Source of the DNA: Collybia mongolica
Taxonomy: Eukaryota > Basidiomycota > Agaricomycetes > Agaricales > Clitocybaceae
Length of the DNA: 64,000 nucleotides
Assembly (NCBI GenBank): GCA_013420905.1
Contig: JAAXNY010000009.1
Coordinates: 372,001-436,000, forward strand
Direction of reading: 5' to 3'
The notes beneath the pieces were generated by a model. It did no database searches. It worked only from the letters and a program-made list of their open reading frames with translations, and was not told the DNA's origin. Below, piece after piece: positions 45,126 through 57,120 of this stretch. The position numbers and the translations under genes are program-made. Position 1 is the first letter of the stretch, and each line of letters begins with the position of its first letter.

Positions 45126-46860
45126 TCACACACTGATAATATGAGAGTCCGGGCAACGATAGCTGTAAAGTACCTGCTCAAATAATATGTTTCGCAGAGA
45201 AAATCGATAAGAAACTTGAAGTAGCTCTGACGTGACAAACACATCCCAGACCAGTATTAGACACACAACAGTTTTGCTGTATAAATAAGAGCTACCACCA
45301 AAGTGTCCATGTCTAACTGAGCGCGTAAAGTCACAACGCCACGACTCAGACTCACACAAGCTTAGATTACACAGGTCTACGACTCGAGGGACCTGGCAGT
45401 CTGGAAGTGCCATCAAAGGCAGAACTTGAATCGTGATATGTTGAATAAGTTCGCGTTGAGTAGCCTGATTGCTGAGAAGATCGGTGAGATAACGAGCTTG
45501 GAGATTAGAGGCAGATGTCATATTTCTCACCCCAGGTCCGGTGCCATGGAACGCAAGTGTTTCAAGTGGAGAAGTTTGAAGGTACCGGGTTTTGTCCGAC
45601 ATTATCGCTTTCGACAAATTGAGCAACATTCTGGTTGTCAGGATTCCGATAGCGGCATGGAAAGGCCTAATGAGTTCAGCTAGTGAGTAAGAGTTATACA
45701 CATACGCCAAGATGACGCACGAATAACTGAACCATGGGATTCTCGTCGAACCCTAAGAAAGATCAAAGATCATTTGTGATATGTAATATCCATTTAAAGC
45801 GTTCGCAAATCATTCACTTACCACGACCATTAGATTATTAAAAATTAACAGGCATGTTACCCTGTAATACAAATGTTGAGCGTGACAACAAGTCTGAGGA
45901 TGTAAACGTACGCGAAAAAATAGAAAATGTTGTCTCGGAGGAGTAATGAATACAATGAGACGCGATCTCCTACCCGAGCCCGAACCGCTGCCGTCTCCGC
46001 GGTTTTATACAACGCCCAACAAAATAAAACAGCTTCGAACACGGTTGCTGTTGAACCAGAGCATAATCAGTTTCGCCGATTTTCAAAGCTGGAGTGCAAC
46101 CAACCAGGAATCCATTGGATCCACTCTATCCCGACGTGAATTGAGGGGCATCCGGGCAACGGTAAACGCACGGCATCTTTGATGATCTCCTTGCGACGCA
46201 CAGCGTTGAAGATCAATACCCAGAGAAATCCAGCGATAGATCCTAGGAACAAAACAAAATTTATGAAAGCCACCTACATTCAAGATGGTTTAGTAATATC
46301 GACCGTTGCTGGTCATTTGTACAGACTTTTTTGGAAGACTTGAAGAGTGCATAAATCCGAAGTTGCATAATGATCTCAACGGACCAAAGGCTTATCGCCC
46401 CCACAATTCGTATGATGGAATCCATGGCAACACATCTGAATGAAGACTGGTCATTGGATGTACGTGTCATCAGATTGTGATGCACATACACGGTTTCTGA
46501 TGTTATTCCAGGGCGCGTGAACAGATGGATTTGTGTTACATCAAAGATGAGCAGAGCGATACTGTAGTATCGGATCTGCGAGAAATACGTCATATTTCTT
46601 GTTCGGGCATGGGTAAGAAATTGCAGACAAACCCATAGAAACATGAATTTCCCAAAACTAGGTTTTTGAGACTGAAGTTCGGTGAGAAGCACATGATTCG
46701 TAAGAAGCGTGGGTTTTTAGTAGGAATACCACCGACCCAGATAAAGCGGATCTATAGGTATCAAGGATTCAAACATGAATGCGGAAGAAGAGGGGTTGAG
46801 TGGCCCGTACCTCATCTTCGAGAGTGATGACTGGCAGGGAGCAGCGTTCCTTGAGCAATC
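45126..46860 (-). CDS. Multi-helix membrane protein, DUF6533-like (agaricomycete family)
   Basis: Fragments read in order on the minus strand show the pattern of the seven-helix fungal family with a DUF6533 domain. A segment ITLEDE precedes an intron. Next is a region with IRYYSIALLIFDVTQIH, then VAMDSIIRIVGAISLW and SVEIIMQLRIYALFKSSKK. Later helices are INFVLFLGSIAGFLWVLIF, then FEAVLFCWALYKTAETAA, then IFYFFAYVYILRL. A C-terminal region contains NLSKAIMSDKTRYLQTSPLE. No catalytic motif is known for this family, and a receptor role is only a guess. N-terminal exon(s) and the precise 3' end are uncertain: the open frame runs to 45126, but the conserved part ends earlier, near 45520. Confidence 0.6.
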
Positions 46861-47733
46861 ATTGCTAAATCACAGGAGCGACATGGCGTACAATAATCGT
46901 GCAGGATCCACGTTAGTCCAGGAACTAAGGAGATATCGGTGAGTGTTACGGTAACTCAAAAAGAGGTACTCACGGCAGCCATACAACGGTACAAGACTTC
47001 CTTTGTATAATTTAATGAAGTTTATGGGCGACATGAGTTTCAACCCTCAGCAACTGAGGAAAGGTTGTATAAATACCAACCGCGTGCTGAAGCGGCGATG
47101 AGTCCGGGTGGGAACTTGCTTCTCCAGTGCCGATCAAGCATTGGTATCAAAAATCAGTTTGTTCGCCCGATCTGTGGTGAAGGATCCAATATATAACAAT
47201 TCGGGAGATTCACGAACGAATTCGGAACTCTGATGATGGGTATAGATGTTGGTTTATTGGATTTGATAGGGTTCAAAGGTTTATGCTTACTGCTTGATGT
47301 AGTATTACAGCAAGCTCAAGTAATGTCCGGGTTTAGCGTTGTCGGGAATTGGGGTAACTTTTGGGTCAAAGATGGTACTAAATGGAACGTGCTTTCTCAG
47401 ACAAATGGAACCGGATTTGAGGGAGACTCGAATCGTCCAATTCGAGCCCATCAGTATGAAATCAAGAAGTGCTGAATTCGGTCTTAGTAGCACCTGTCAG
47501 TGCCTAGTTAGGCCTGTCTCTTCGGCCTATGAGACCCGCCTAATTAGCCCGGATTCTTTAATATCAGTACTGTGCAATAAATACGCAATAGCTGTTGGAC
47601 TTCACCATAAGTTGAGCTGCTCACTGGTAGGTAACTGGAACCGGTAACCGTGCCCATCAGCGACTGAGACATCCAGCAACACTTCCCGAACATGCAATCA
47701 ATGTCAGGAACATCCGCTCGCTGACTGCCGCCC
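46861..47733. other. Intergenic region between membrane-protein gene and CpG-free relic
   Basis: No supported gene. Short unsupported frames lie at + 47233-47475 and + 47339-47647. Its right part contains a strong hairpin at 47504-47547. CpG dinucleotides are still present here. Confidence 0.4.
47504..47547. repeat. Interrupted palindrome / stable hairpin
   Basis: On the plus strand, c-tagttaggc (47504-47513) can pair with gcctaatta-g (47538-47547) over 10 bp with one G-U. After a 2x2 internal loop, gtctc (47516-47520) pairs with gagac (47531-47535) around the 10-nt loop ttcggcctat. The arms are unlikely by chance. It could be the remnant of a mobile element terminus or a structured RNA. Confidence 0.65.
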
Positions 47734-48000
47734 ATCATTCTGGTGGCTTCCCGCCTGTTCCTGCCCCTCCCTCCCGCTCATAGTGCACCATGGTCTCCGT
47801 ATGTTGCACAAAACTTATGATAAGAATATAAAAAAATGAGTAATAATATATTCACATGTTTTGACACTATTTTGGTGCCTTCTCACCTGTTGCTCATGCC
47901 CCTCCTGCTTGTCATGCCCAATGCACTCATCATGTCAAGCAGCAATTGCAAATATATTATCAAAAATTATAAATAAAATACAAATGAATTAACCTACTAT
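47734..48000. repeat. Two diverged tandem copies of a ~135-bp unit
   Basis: The segment 47734-47866 (with ttctggtggcttcccgcctg) and the segment 47867-48000 (with ttttggtgccttctcacctg) align along their length. Both share a following cctcc-rich part, a gcac element and an AT-rich end. Several differences are C to T or G to A at former CpG sites, the second copy being the more AT-rich. Confidence 0.6.
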
Positions 48001-48944
48001 TACTAGTCATTTGAAATAATCAGCAGGCTGAGCATGTGGGCACAGAGTTCATGATCTTCCTCATTGTCAGCAGACACCTCATCTTCAGCATCAGCTTGGA
48101 CTCCTGCAGTGTCATCAAGAGCACTGACAAGCCTGGCTATGCTCTAGGCATGTTAATTTGCCCATTCACCACATGTTGCCCACACTATACACCCCACAGC
48201 ATCTTTGGATTGCACATACCACTTCCTTCACCAGCCTGATTTGCCATACTTTAACTTTATTTACCTGTTTACTTGCACTCATTCACCCCCTTGTTCACCA
48301 GTTTGGACTTAGTGACTTTGCCAGTTTGTTCACATTCCATTCCAGACCTGGACCAGGTACTGAATTAGGTGCCACATGACTCCCATCAGCAAGATACCAA
48401 GGTTGTAACTGGGCATGGTAAATAGAACTAATAATAGTCCATACTCATAGTCCTCTGTACTGATAGATGTATTAATCATTAAACTAGTTCACTCTAATTA
48501 GCCATTTTGGAGCTCAACTCTAATCCTTCCAATACCATTTACTTAGTTACTAGAAATGATACTAATAGCCTTACTTGTTGACTTTACAAGTGCAAGCAAT
48601 TTCAGGCTGTATCATTGTCATGGCCAAATCAAGTAGTCCAGTGCTTGGCACATCCTAACTCAGAGAACATGCTGAAATGCCAAGCCAGTTATAACTTCAA
48701 GTATATTTTCTTGCCCCTCTATCTTTGTTTTAATAAAGAATTTATTATCATCATCATTTTCATTGTGGGGACCAGCAGATAGCATTATTAATGACATTGT
48801 ATTATTCTTTGTTTTCAAATCTCAGTTCACCCTTTTTTTTGGCTGTGGCTTGGCAATTCTGTAGAGTTATCATGCACAAATTTACAGTAACAAGGCTTAC
48901 AGTCTACAGAAATCTATGTCCTACACTTTCAGAAAGTTTTAAGC
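47798..48944. mobile_element. CpG-free AT-rich segment, probable methylated transposon relic
   Basis: Between the CpG at about 47797 and the one at about 48946 I found no CpG dinucleotide on reading every line, while flanking DNA has many. The segment is clearly AT-richer than its surroundings. This is the signature of long-term cytosine methylation and deamination, which basidiomycetes apply to transposons. No intact transposase, reverse transcriptase, terminal repeats or target duplication could be recognised, so the element class is unknown. A poly-A-signal-like aataaag is at 48731. Confidence 0.6.
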
Positions 48945-49192
48945 TCCGGCTGATGGAATCTACGGCCTGTAGTTTCTGTAGATCCTTACGGGAAGTCACC
49001 CGCTGTCCAATAACTCTATAATCAAATATGAACCGAGTGAATATGGCATTAGGTCAAGACTGACAGTCTAGTCCAACATACATCTTATTATAAAACTCGA
49101 GGCGGGACGATTGACGGTCGACTTTCCCAAACCCACAGATTACATCCTTACCCAGGGACCAAACAATTCTGCTTATCACCATCCCACATATT

Positions 49193-49929
49193 ATGGATCT
49201 TTTCCTTGTCCCAAATAATCCACTACGCACAGTTCTCGTCTCTCCTAACGGAGTCGCCCATTATCAAGTTCGGACTTTTAAAGAAAAGAGTGGGCATAAA
49301 ATATCGCGCATACAACGTCCTGCAGAATGTGAAGAAGACAGCATTGTTGCGGAGATCGAGTGGAATTCCTGGCGTGCGCCCACGACGATTCGATGCCCCA
49401 TTCTCGGCGACTTTGGAGACTACACGGAGAAAAGGGGTTTTGGCATGCTAGCGGCGACTTTCCTATACAAACGTGGGAAATTCAGTACGTGAGTGTATTA
49501 CTGCTGTTCGGTGCTTTCGTGCTTCTGGGACTTTCTTACCGCCAATACCCAGGTCTCGTTATTTTATAGGAGATGGTGGAATTGAATACCGATGGAAGAT
49601 GATCAGAGGGATTGGTTGGGTGGTGGGCTTTTAACTTTTTCCACGCTGCTCTCAGACTGGTAACGCGTCATTCACAGCTAATGTGCTCTAACACTAACGA
49701 GGAGGTCGCACGATACAGCCAAGCACTTGTTGAAGAAGGGTTGTTCGCGGGAGAGAAAAGGACAGTGCTTCGGATACAACCTCTCTGCACTGTTGACATC
49801 GATCTTGTGGTCCTCTCCTTCGTGATTATGGAGAAAAAAAGGCGTGATCATGACGGAGACGGATCTAAGCTTACTCCTCACGACGAAGATCCAAAGGGAG
49901 AGGGTTGTACCGACGGAGGCGAGGCCTGA
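49193..49929 (+). CDS. DUF6593 domain protein (agaricomycete-specific)
   Basis: The start MDLFLVPNNPLRTVLVSPNG followed by VAHYQV is the hallmark opening of the DUF6593 family, of which mushroom genomes hold many paralogues. Function unknown. The next part contains ECEEDSIVAEIEWNSW, the conserved strand pair of the domain. After an intron the frame continues GDGGIEYRWKMIRG. A further intron (about 49618-49657) leads to EGLFAGEKRTVLRIQP and DIDLVVLSFVIMEKKRRD, the typical C-terminal strand. A hydrophilic tail follows, ending GCTDGGEA. The order of the pieces fits the family. The junction around 49420-49570 is uncertain. Confidence 0.8.
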
Positions 49930-50040
49930 GGTGATATGAATAGGCAAAAATCATCCGTTTTATGAGAGAATAGGTAAAATAAATAACACGATTGGAGCAT
50001 CGAGACGCACTTTACACCTTTCCCTTAACGTACATACATT

Positions 50041-51901
50041 TCACTTTATCATCGCAAGAATTCGGGTATAGTCCTCTCGAACGCTTTGGAAGGTCTCTTC
50101 AAGTTTATCGAGGCGTTCTTGCTTCTCCAGTTGAGCAAGGATCTCCTGTAGACATTGTGAGATTAGGTATCAAGTGGCAAGATATAAGCGCACGAAGTTG
50201 AATCGGAACAGTCTTTCTTTGACTTGGAGTCTGTAAGCCCGCAGCGCGCGTGCATCAGAAGGGTCCAGACGAAGGAGAATAAGCATTTCAATCAGCCTTT
50301 GAAATTGTCGCTGCCATATCAATCAGTCACCACCTATGAAACGTTGACAAAGGAATTCACTCCGGCAATTTTGAGATTACTCCGCCACTTCTCCACCCAG
50401 GCCTTATCGGATGGGGGTCCCATCTTACCCTTCACACTTGCAGCGGTATTTCCCCCCCGGCCACTTTTTCCTGTCCGGCCAACGCCTCCAACTCGACCAC
50501 CTCCATGAGACACCGCTGAACTGCCAAATCCTTCCTCCATAAAACTTGGATCTGAGAGCAACATTCTTAGGTCATTTCTATCCCGAAGATCTTCAAATGC
50601 CTCTGCAGGATCTTCTACAGTTAGTTCTGCGATTACTGGACGGGAGAGGACATATTGGTAAATGGCTTTGTAGAGTTCAGCTAAAGGGAGGAATAATCAG
50701 GTCAGTTAATGGTGTGCGGAGAGACAGAAGAGGACTTACACCCGTGACCGTGATGTTGGTACGGTGTCAAAATAACGAATTGGCTTATTTTCTGAGTGTC
50801 ACACCAAGAAAACAGCATATGTTGAAAGGAGGGCGTACCTTAATCTCATACGCACTCTTTCAGGGAAGCAATAAAACGGGTACAGTGAAGAGTAACCAAT
50901 AAAATGATATGTTGCTATCTGCGGGTCGCTCACGCGTTTACGCTTTTCGTACCTTTTGTAGACACTTGAGTGACGTGTAAATAGTCTGTGGCAAGACGTA
51001 CAGAACAACAAACTCCCAGGAATCCTCATCTTCGTTGATGTATGATCCTCCCTCGATGTATAATAGAATAAATATTTGCATTCTGCGATGATATTCTTTG
51101 AAACCAGGGGTGTCCCAAGTTGCCTAACCCCAAAATTAATTGTCGTCGGGCAGGGAATGTCGAGACGAGGGCTCACATGGTACGCTTCATACACAACTGC
51201 GTCCGGATTTTCTGAATCTAGATGTTGAGAGTCTGGTACACCTTTACCTTTCCCATTATATGTGGAGAGGGGCGATGGACGTGTGTAAGAGTGGATTAAT
51301 TGTCCTAATGGTTTGAAAGTTGTCGCGTCTTCTTCGACACAAGCAAGAAATACTTCTTCGTCCTTGTAGTAACCTTGACTCTGCCATCAAGTATGCAATC
51401 AGGGTAGTGCAGGGACATGATACTTACTTGCGGGAATGAATCCACTGAGTGTTCCCTCCACGTCATCGACGGTTGACGAGGAACCTAGCTTCTCCGAATG
51501 CTTTACGTTGAGGTATTGCACAAGTGAGCCAGACGTGAACCGCAACTAACAGCAGAAAAGGTTTACAATGCCTCATGCAGTGATCAGGAGAGAAGTGCTC
51601 ACATCAATTACAAGGTTATTGTAACCATATATCTTTTCATCTTCTCCGAAAATCTGCGGTCCGAATTAAGTTTACCTTCTCTTTAAGTGTCTCCGAAGTG
51701 GTTCCCTCACTGGATAGGTAAAGTTGGGATGAAACTCTTCGTATATTTCGTTCTTGGCAATGCTTTCTTTGTCCTTTCGCGATCTCACTGTGTAGTTTAA
51801 AGCACCACCATTACTGAGGTCAAGGGCCGTTAAGTGCGCGTTGACTACTCACCGAGTGACAAAGTCAAAGCTTCATTCGCGTCAGATGTCCAGTCTGTCA
51901 T
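50041..51901 (-). CDS. HAT1: Histone acetyltransferase type B catalytic subunit (HAT1)
   Basis: HAT1 acetylates newly made histone H4 (Lys5 and Lys12), acting with the RbAp46/Hat2 subunit. The start MTDWTSDANEALTLSL at 51901 leads into the Hat1 N-terminal domain: EFTYPIFGEDEKIYGYNNLV, HSEKLGSSSTVDDVEG, FLACVEEDATTFKPLGQLIH. The GNAT core shows VVYEAYHATWDTPGFKEYHR, YINEDEDSWEFVVLYVL and GYSSLYPFYCFPERVRMRL. An intron joins this to ISQFVILTPYQHHGHG, the acetyl-CoA-binding Q..GxG loop. Next is ELYKAIYQYVLSRPVIAELT, then VEDPAEAFEDLRDRNDL. The last exon (EILAQLEKQERLDKLEETFQ) follows a 49-bp intron and ends ILAMIK at 50041. At least eight small introns. A Gly-rich insert (GGRVGGVGRTGKSGRGG) is probably a disordered loop. 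Confidence 0.88.
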
Positions 51902-52115
51902 TTAGGCCAAATGTAAGGTGGATGCTGTAGACTGTCAAAACAGATAGGTAAAAGTTATATGGAAGGATGAATGGTGAGAGGCTATTTTGACGCGTTGTTT
52001 GGTTATGTATGCCTACAGTATTTATCAATCGAGGTTCTGGAAAGTGTTCAAGTCTTTCCAAATGGCCCAAATATTAAATGATAAAATATGGTGGTATAGT
52101 GTAAGTAGGGTGTAT

Positions 52116-55100
52116 CTAATTATGGTAGTCATTACTATATTTTGGTGTTTCATCTCCTAAAATCCTCTCCACGGTCGACGTCCAGTCAAACCCCTCCCCG
52201 TTTCCAACACGCGATGGCGTCTTTTTGGATTTCGTTCTCAGTTTTCCTCCACTTCCTAGCCCCCCGACAAACTTCTTCCCATATACCTTCTGGGCGAGAC
52301 CTTTCACTTCACCAAAATCATTGGTAGCCTGTGCCCGCAGGAAGGCGGCGCTATCTGCACGATGGACCAAACAGTTGGGAGCAACGTACCCGTCAAGGGT
52401 ACCTTCAAATACGCTTGGGATTTCCTGGCTCATAGGACGGCCGTCTTTCCATAAGGAGCCCCCATTGGTCTTACTGAGCACACGGGAGATATCCAAACTT
52501 TCTCCAGGAGGGATAGGGATTGGTTGAGATGGCGTGACACAAGGCATATCGACCTCCTTTCTGAGCACTTTATCCACGTCAACGGCAGAGAAGAAAGCTA
52601 CACCCTGCGGCAAGTCGTCCATGCCTAGTTTGTATGCAAACAGACTCCGCGTCCAGAGGTTAGCAATTTGCAATGCCAGGGAGGCGCGGTATTTGTCCTC
52701 CTCGGTAACAAGGTAACGTAGCTCGTCGTGAACAGAGATGAGATATCGCGCCTTGATATCGTACTTGGAAAGCAAATGATCCATGGAGACAATTAATAGA
52801 TGTAGGTAATCCACGCCTGAAGATTGGACGACCCAGTTGATACGCGAAGGCATGTAGTCGGATCCGAAATCTGCTGGTAAAAATTCCTTGGATAAAGCGT
52901 AGGTGACGCCACAGCCAAGGGCAGGAGTTTGTGGCCTGTCAGAAAGGGCGATTTCTTCCAACTTGTTAAAAACATAGCTCTCTGTGCCACCGAACCAAAA
53001 CTTCCGCTCGAAAATATCTGTCCTATGAGTGTTCTTTCCTTTGGTGGAGGCATAAAGGTTTTCGGCGAGCTTCTGCGCCTGTTCTGGTAACATCCCAGCG
53101 TTCGACTGCAGGAGAAGCAGGATGGCATGGCGCATACCTGCCCCATAAATTCGGGAATAATTGAAAACCTTAGCCTGGTCGCGAGATATTCCAAGGATGT
53201 TGGCAGTTTTAGAATGCAAATCTGTTCCTGCAGCTTTAGTTCCCTCCAGAGTCATCCAGCCGATGGCCGTTGCTCCATGTAGTCCAAACTGTGCATCTCC
53301 CATACAACTTGAGATCCAAAGCTCCTCTGAATCAACGTCCGCACCAACGATGGCGTAGCCCTCTGGCGCACGGACCATTGCCTTTAATTCAGATCCAACA
53401 CGGTTCTTCTTCGCATTACTGGCGGTTAACCAGGTCTTTTCTATCGCCCTACGCGTCACCGTGCCCATCGTAATGACTTGTGGCAGAATGATACCCCATT
53501 TATTCCCCTGCCCAGGAAGCGCGCCGAAACCCATATTGTTTTCATTATTCTGCCACACAACCATTTGATTCATGATGCGGTCCCTTGCACTGATCCAGTA
53601 GCTGCACTGTGCATTCATATCCAATGCTTCTTTAGCCTCGTCTCCAGGGCTCTTCAAGGTTCCATTCTGAGCAAATTTCATAAAAGTTTTACTTAACGGG
53701 CTGCCGACGTTCGCCTTCTCTCCGTCTTTGTGTGGGAGCTTGTAGAAAATGAAGCCACCATGCAATGAGGCCTCAGCAAAGGTGTTATCCGCAGGGTCAT
53801 AAAAGGTCAGAGGGGTTAACCGCGTTGTAAAACCGGCATTAGATGGGACACGGAAAGTCCAGCCATGTTCCCGAGAATGAAAGAGAGGCCACTCAAGCCA
53901 TGAGAGTCGAAGTAGGAGTGGAGCAATACGATTTCGAACTGTGATGTCGAGAGAACCAGGAGGGTGACCGTCTTTTGGTTTCGTTGCGTCCCAGTACCAC
54001 TTTGGCCACATAATCGGAGGAGGTTTGACAGGCGCAGGTTTACGACGTTTCTTCACCTTTTCCGTTTTAGAAGATGAGGAGTCTGCGGTTGCTTGAAGGG
54101 CAATGGAAGTCCAATTTAACTGCCGTAGCCACGGGTCTTGATCAATTTTATTGATATTGGCTGTCTCACGGATATATTTGGCCAGTTCTAATATCCTGAG
54201 CCGCATTTCCTCCCCTCTATCACCCTTAGAGAGGTCTATCGCTAGTTGAACATCGCTCGAGTCCATTACTCCTTTTTGAATATGAGTCAAGACATGTCGT
54301 GAGCATAAAATTTGGGTCGATTTCTTGTTCAACGCGCTCGCCATTCGTGTGACCTCTCCATCGACAAGGAAATGCCAACGCTCCTTGTTGTTGTATTGCA
54401 AAGGATGACCATCGTAGGAAAGCTTCAGGAGTAGAGGGATGATGCGTTCAATGGATTTAGTCCCGAATATATCTGACGTGAGCTCAGAATACCATAATGG
54501 TACCGTGAACAATGGGCCTGATGAATTTTCGGTTCTCAGGGCCGCCGTATCAAATTCTGCTAGTTGGGAATGGGTATCGTGCTATTATTTTTTAGAAGAC
54601 AGTAATTGAACAAACCAGGTTTATACACTGACCTGGTCAACTGGATAAATCCCTCTGGATTTGCCTGCTGCCTTAGGCGTCCAATCCAATTGGTTTAACC
54701 AGACGTCATCTTTCCACTTGTCTCCGTTGCCAGAGAGATCCATCAATGCCTTCGCATCTTCTGCTAGACACTTGAGCTTGGCTTTAACCTTCTCCTCCAT
54801 TTCTCTATACACGGCATCTGCTCGCTCTAAGTATTTCTCCCACTCTTCGTTTACAGGCAGAAAACTGGAGCCCATGGTAAGAATTCCTGCAAACGACACC
54901 GGATGTGGACACGCCTTCAAGAATGAGGGAAGAGCTTCCGCATATACACGATGGGTCACATAGACGTCATTGGCGCAGTACCCGAGATAGTCGGTGATAT
55001 TTTCGCGAACTTCTTCGGGGCTCAGCCGCATGAAATCGTTTCGGATCTCTTTGTCCATCACAATTCCACAGTGCAATTTGGCAACATCTGTGAGGGAGTT

Positions 55101-56397
55101 AGCAGATGTTATTTCTTCCCATCGTTTAGAGGTCATCTCTGCTTCGGCTGTCTCAACGTCAACCCCATGCTGCAAAGACGGGAGGCTCTCTTCCATGTCT
55201 TGACGAAGACGACGTAGTTCTTCTTGTTTTCTTGCGTCAATTTCCTCCGCTTGACGTTGATCAACCATCTTCATCAGCTCCACAACGGCCTCCACAGCTT
55301 CTTCCTTCTGTTCTACCTCTGTCTCTTTCGACTTGCGATATTTCATCCACGCAGGACGTTGATGAGAGGATATCCCTTTCACAGCGACGTGCAATGACAT
55401 CGTGTCGATGAAGCGGTTTTTTGTCGACTCAACATTGTACTCTTCCAATAACCTGCCCCTATCATATGAGACATTATGACCGACAATAATCTTGGGGGTA
55501 GTAGAATCACCGAAGGGAATCAATTGCTGGGGATCCTGTGTTTCACCAATCAGCCAAGGAGATATCCATGAATACCATGCGTTCGGTGACGCCGCACATG
55601 CTATGATTGCATAGGGATGGAGTTTCGGCATGGTTTCGACATCAAATATAAGCATCTGCTCTGGTTTCTCTTTGTGCATCGGGTACGGGACGTGTTCGCT
55701 GTAACTTGAACCGTCTGAACAGTAGTGGTATTTCGTCCAGCCGCTCTGAATCTCCCAGTCGTCTGGTCTAGGAGGTAGTTGGGCAGATGACAATGATTCA
55801 GCGAGGCTAAGCCATGGTTGAGCTGCGTGAGCCCCAATGCGGTAGAAGTGTTCAAGGATGTCAGACCCTTGAAGTGGAGGGAGCGTAAAGCCGGTATCTG
55901 GAAGGATTGAGCCTTGAGCTGGGTCAAGGTCATGCATTTGGAGGTGCTCGCGCGCAATGTGAACGAATGCCGGCTCGGGGGAGGGAAACGAGACATTTCG
56001 GAAAATTTGAGAGTGAAGTTGTCGAGAGAGGAGCTGAACGCCCAATTCGTTTCGTTTCGCTGCATACAAACATCAGTAATATGTCATTGGCCAGGAACCA
56101 GTACTACAACTCCTCCATGAACGTCTAGAAGACGTCAACACGATAGGTTGGGGTTGAATTGCGACCACGATGAAGCGATTACTCACCATGTCGCACCACT
56201 GGTTCGTCCACCCTTCCCCACAACACTTGTTCCTCTTTCGCTTCTTGTTTGACACGTTCCCTCTCTTGTTTGGTGGTAGACCCCGTCGGTATTGGCAATC
56301 TTTGCTGGAGCGCTTGTGAGCCTGTTGAAGTAGACTGAAACCACCGAGACAAGTGAGAACTTGGTCGCCGCGTGAGATTTGAGGCAGGTCTGAGCAT
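52116..56397 (-). CDS. MIP1: Mitochondrial DNA polymerase gamma catalytic subunit
   Basis: This family A polymerase replicates mitochondrial DNA. The start MLRPASNLTRRPSSHLSRW is a mitochondrial presequence. After an intron (about 56075-56180) the exonuclease domain shows Exo I (MLIFDVETMPK), Exo II (IIVGHNVSYDRGRLL) and Exo III (YCANDVYVTHRVY). A charged helical spacer (KETEVEQKEEAVEAVVE) separates Exo II and Exo III. A second intron (about 54515-54635) leads to the polymerase domain. There motif A is IVGADVDSEELWISS, motif B RDQAKVFNYSRIYGAGM and motif C ISVHDELRYL. The C-terminal tail after about residue 1,150 is basic and Gly-rich, as in fungal enzymes. All catalytic acidic residues are present. 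It diverges from SCOT, another mitochondrial gene. Confidence 0.95.
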
Positions 56398-57120
56398 TGA
56401 GGGATCATGAACAGTGGAATGCCTTCGGTATGCTGAGCGATTGTGTCTCCAAGATATGGGTCATAGATACCAGCAAAATTGACCGCAGTCGCGTCTGTTT
56501 ACGAGTGACCCTGATAGTGGGAAGATTTACCATCTTATCTTATCAGACAGCCCTGTTGCCGTTAACGCCGCCATCCTTCACTTGTCATTCACATACATAT
56601 TCGCACGCGCGTGGGGGAAAGGCCTGGTAAAATTTTAAGCAAAAGCTCTGAACACTCCTCCTTTTTGAATGAAGCTGATATTTCCCCTGATAAAAACACT
56701 GCCTGACACAACTTCGCGATTTAGATTTCTTAATTTGATCAGTCGCAGATCTTCACAATATCTCCTACCGATTCTTAGAGCTCGAGCCACGATTGACGAG
56801 TATTATGTGGGTACAAAACGCAGAAATAACATACTTTCTCCTTCACGGTCACCATTGTACGCGTTCGAAAGACTTGGATGCGGGGCAAACGGCATGAGCC
56901 GAGTCACGAGACGTTGTTCCGCCCGATCAGTTACGGAACATAGTTCTTCCACATGCGAAGGTTTACCCCAGAACGGTTTGCACATCCTGGCTCCTGGGAG
57001 TAACATTCTGCACTATATATCGGGACGACATTCCTTTGACAATCACTCCTTCTACGACACCTCCATTTCCGTTTCCTCCCGATCTCTGGACTTCCAGTCC
57101 CATCTACGGTGACCAACACC
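56398..57120. promoter_or_regulatory. Divergent intergenic region between MIP1 and SCOT
   Basis: 723 bp between two divergent start codons for mitochondrial proteins. An open frame (+ 56669-57112, 147 codons) runs up to the SCOT start but has no recognisable domain and is probably fortuitous. No defined promoter element was identified. Confidence 0.4.

Noticed and set aside
56669..57112. 147-codon frame directly upstream of SCOT
   Set aside because: No recognisable domain, and it lies within the expected promoter/5' UTR of SCOT.
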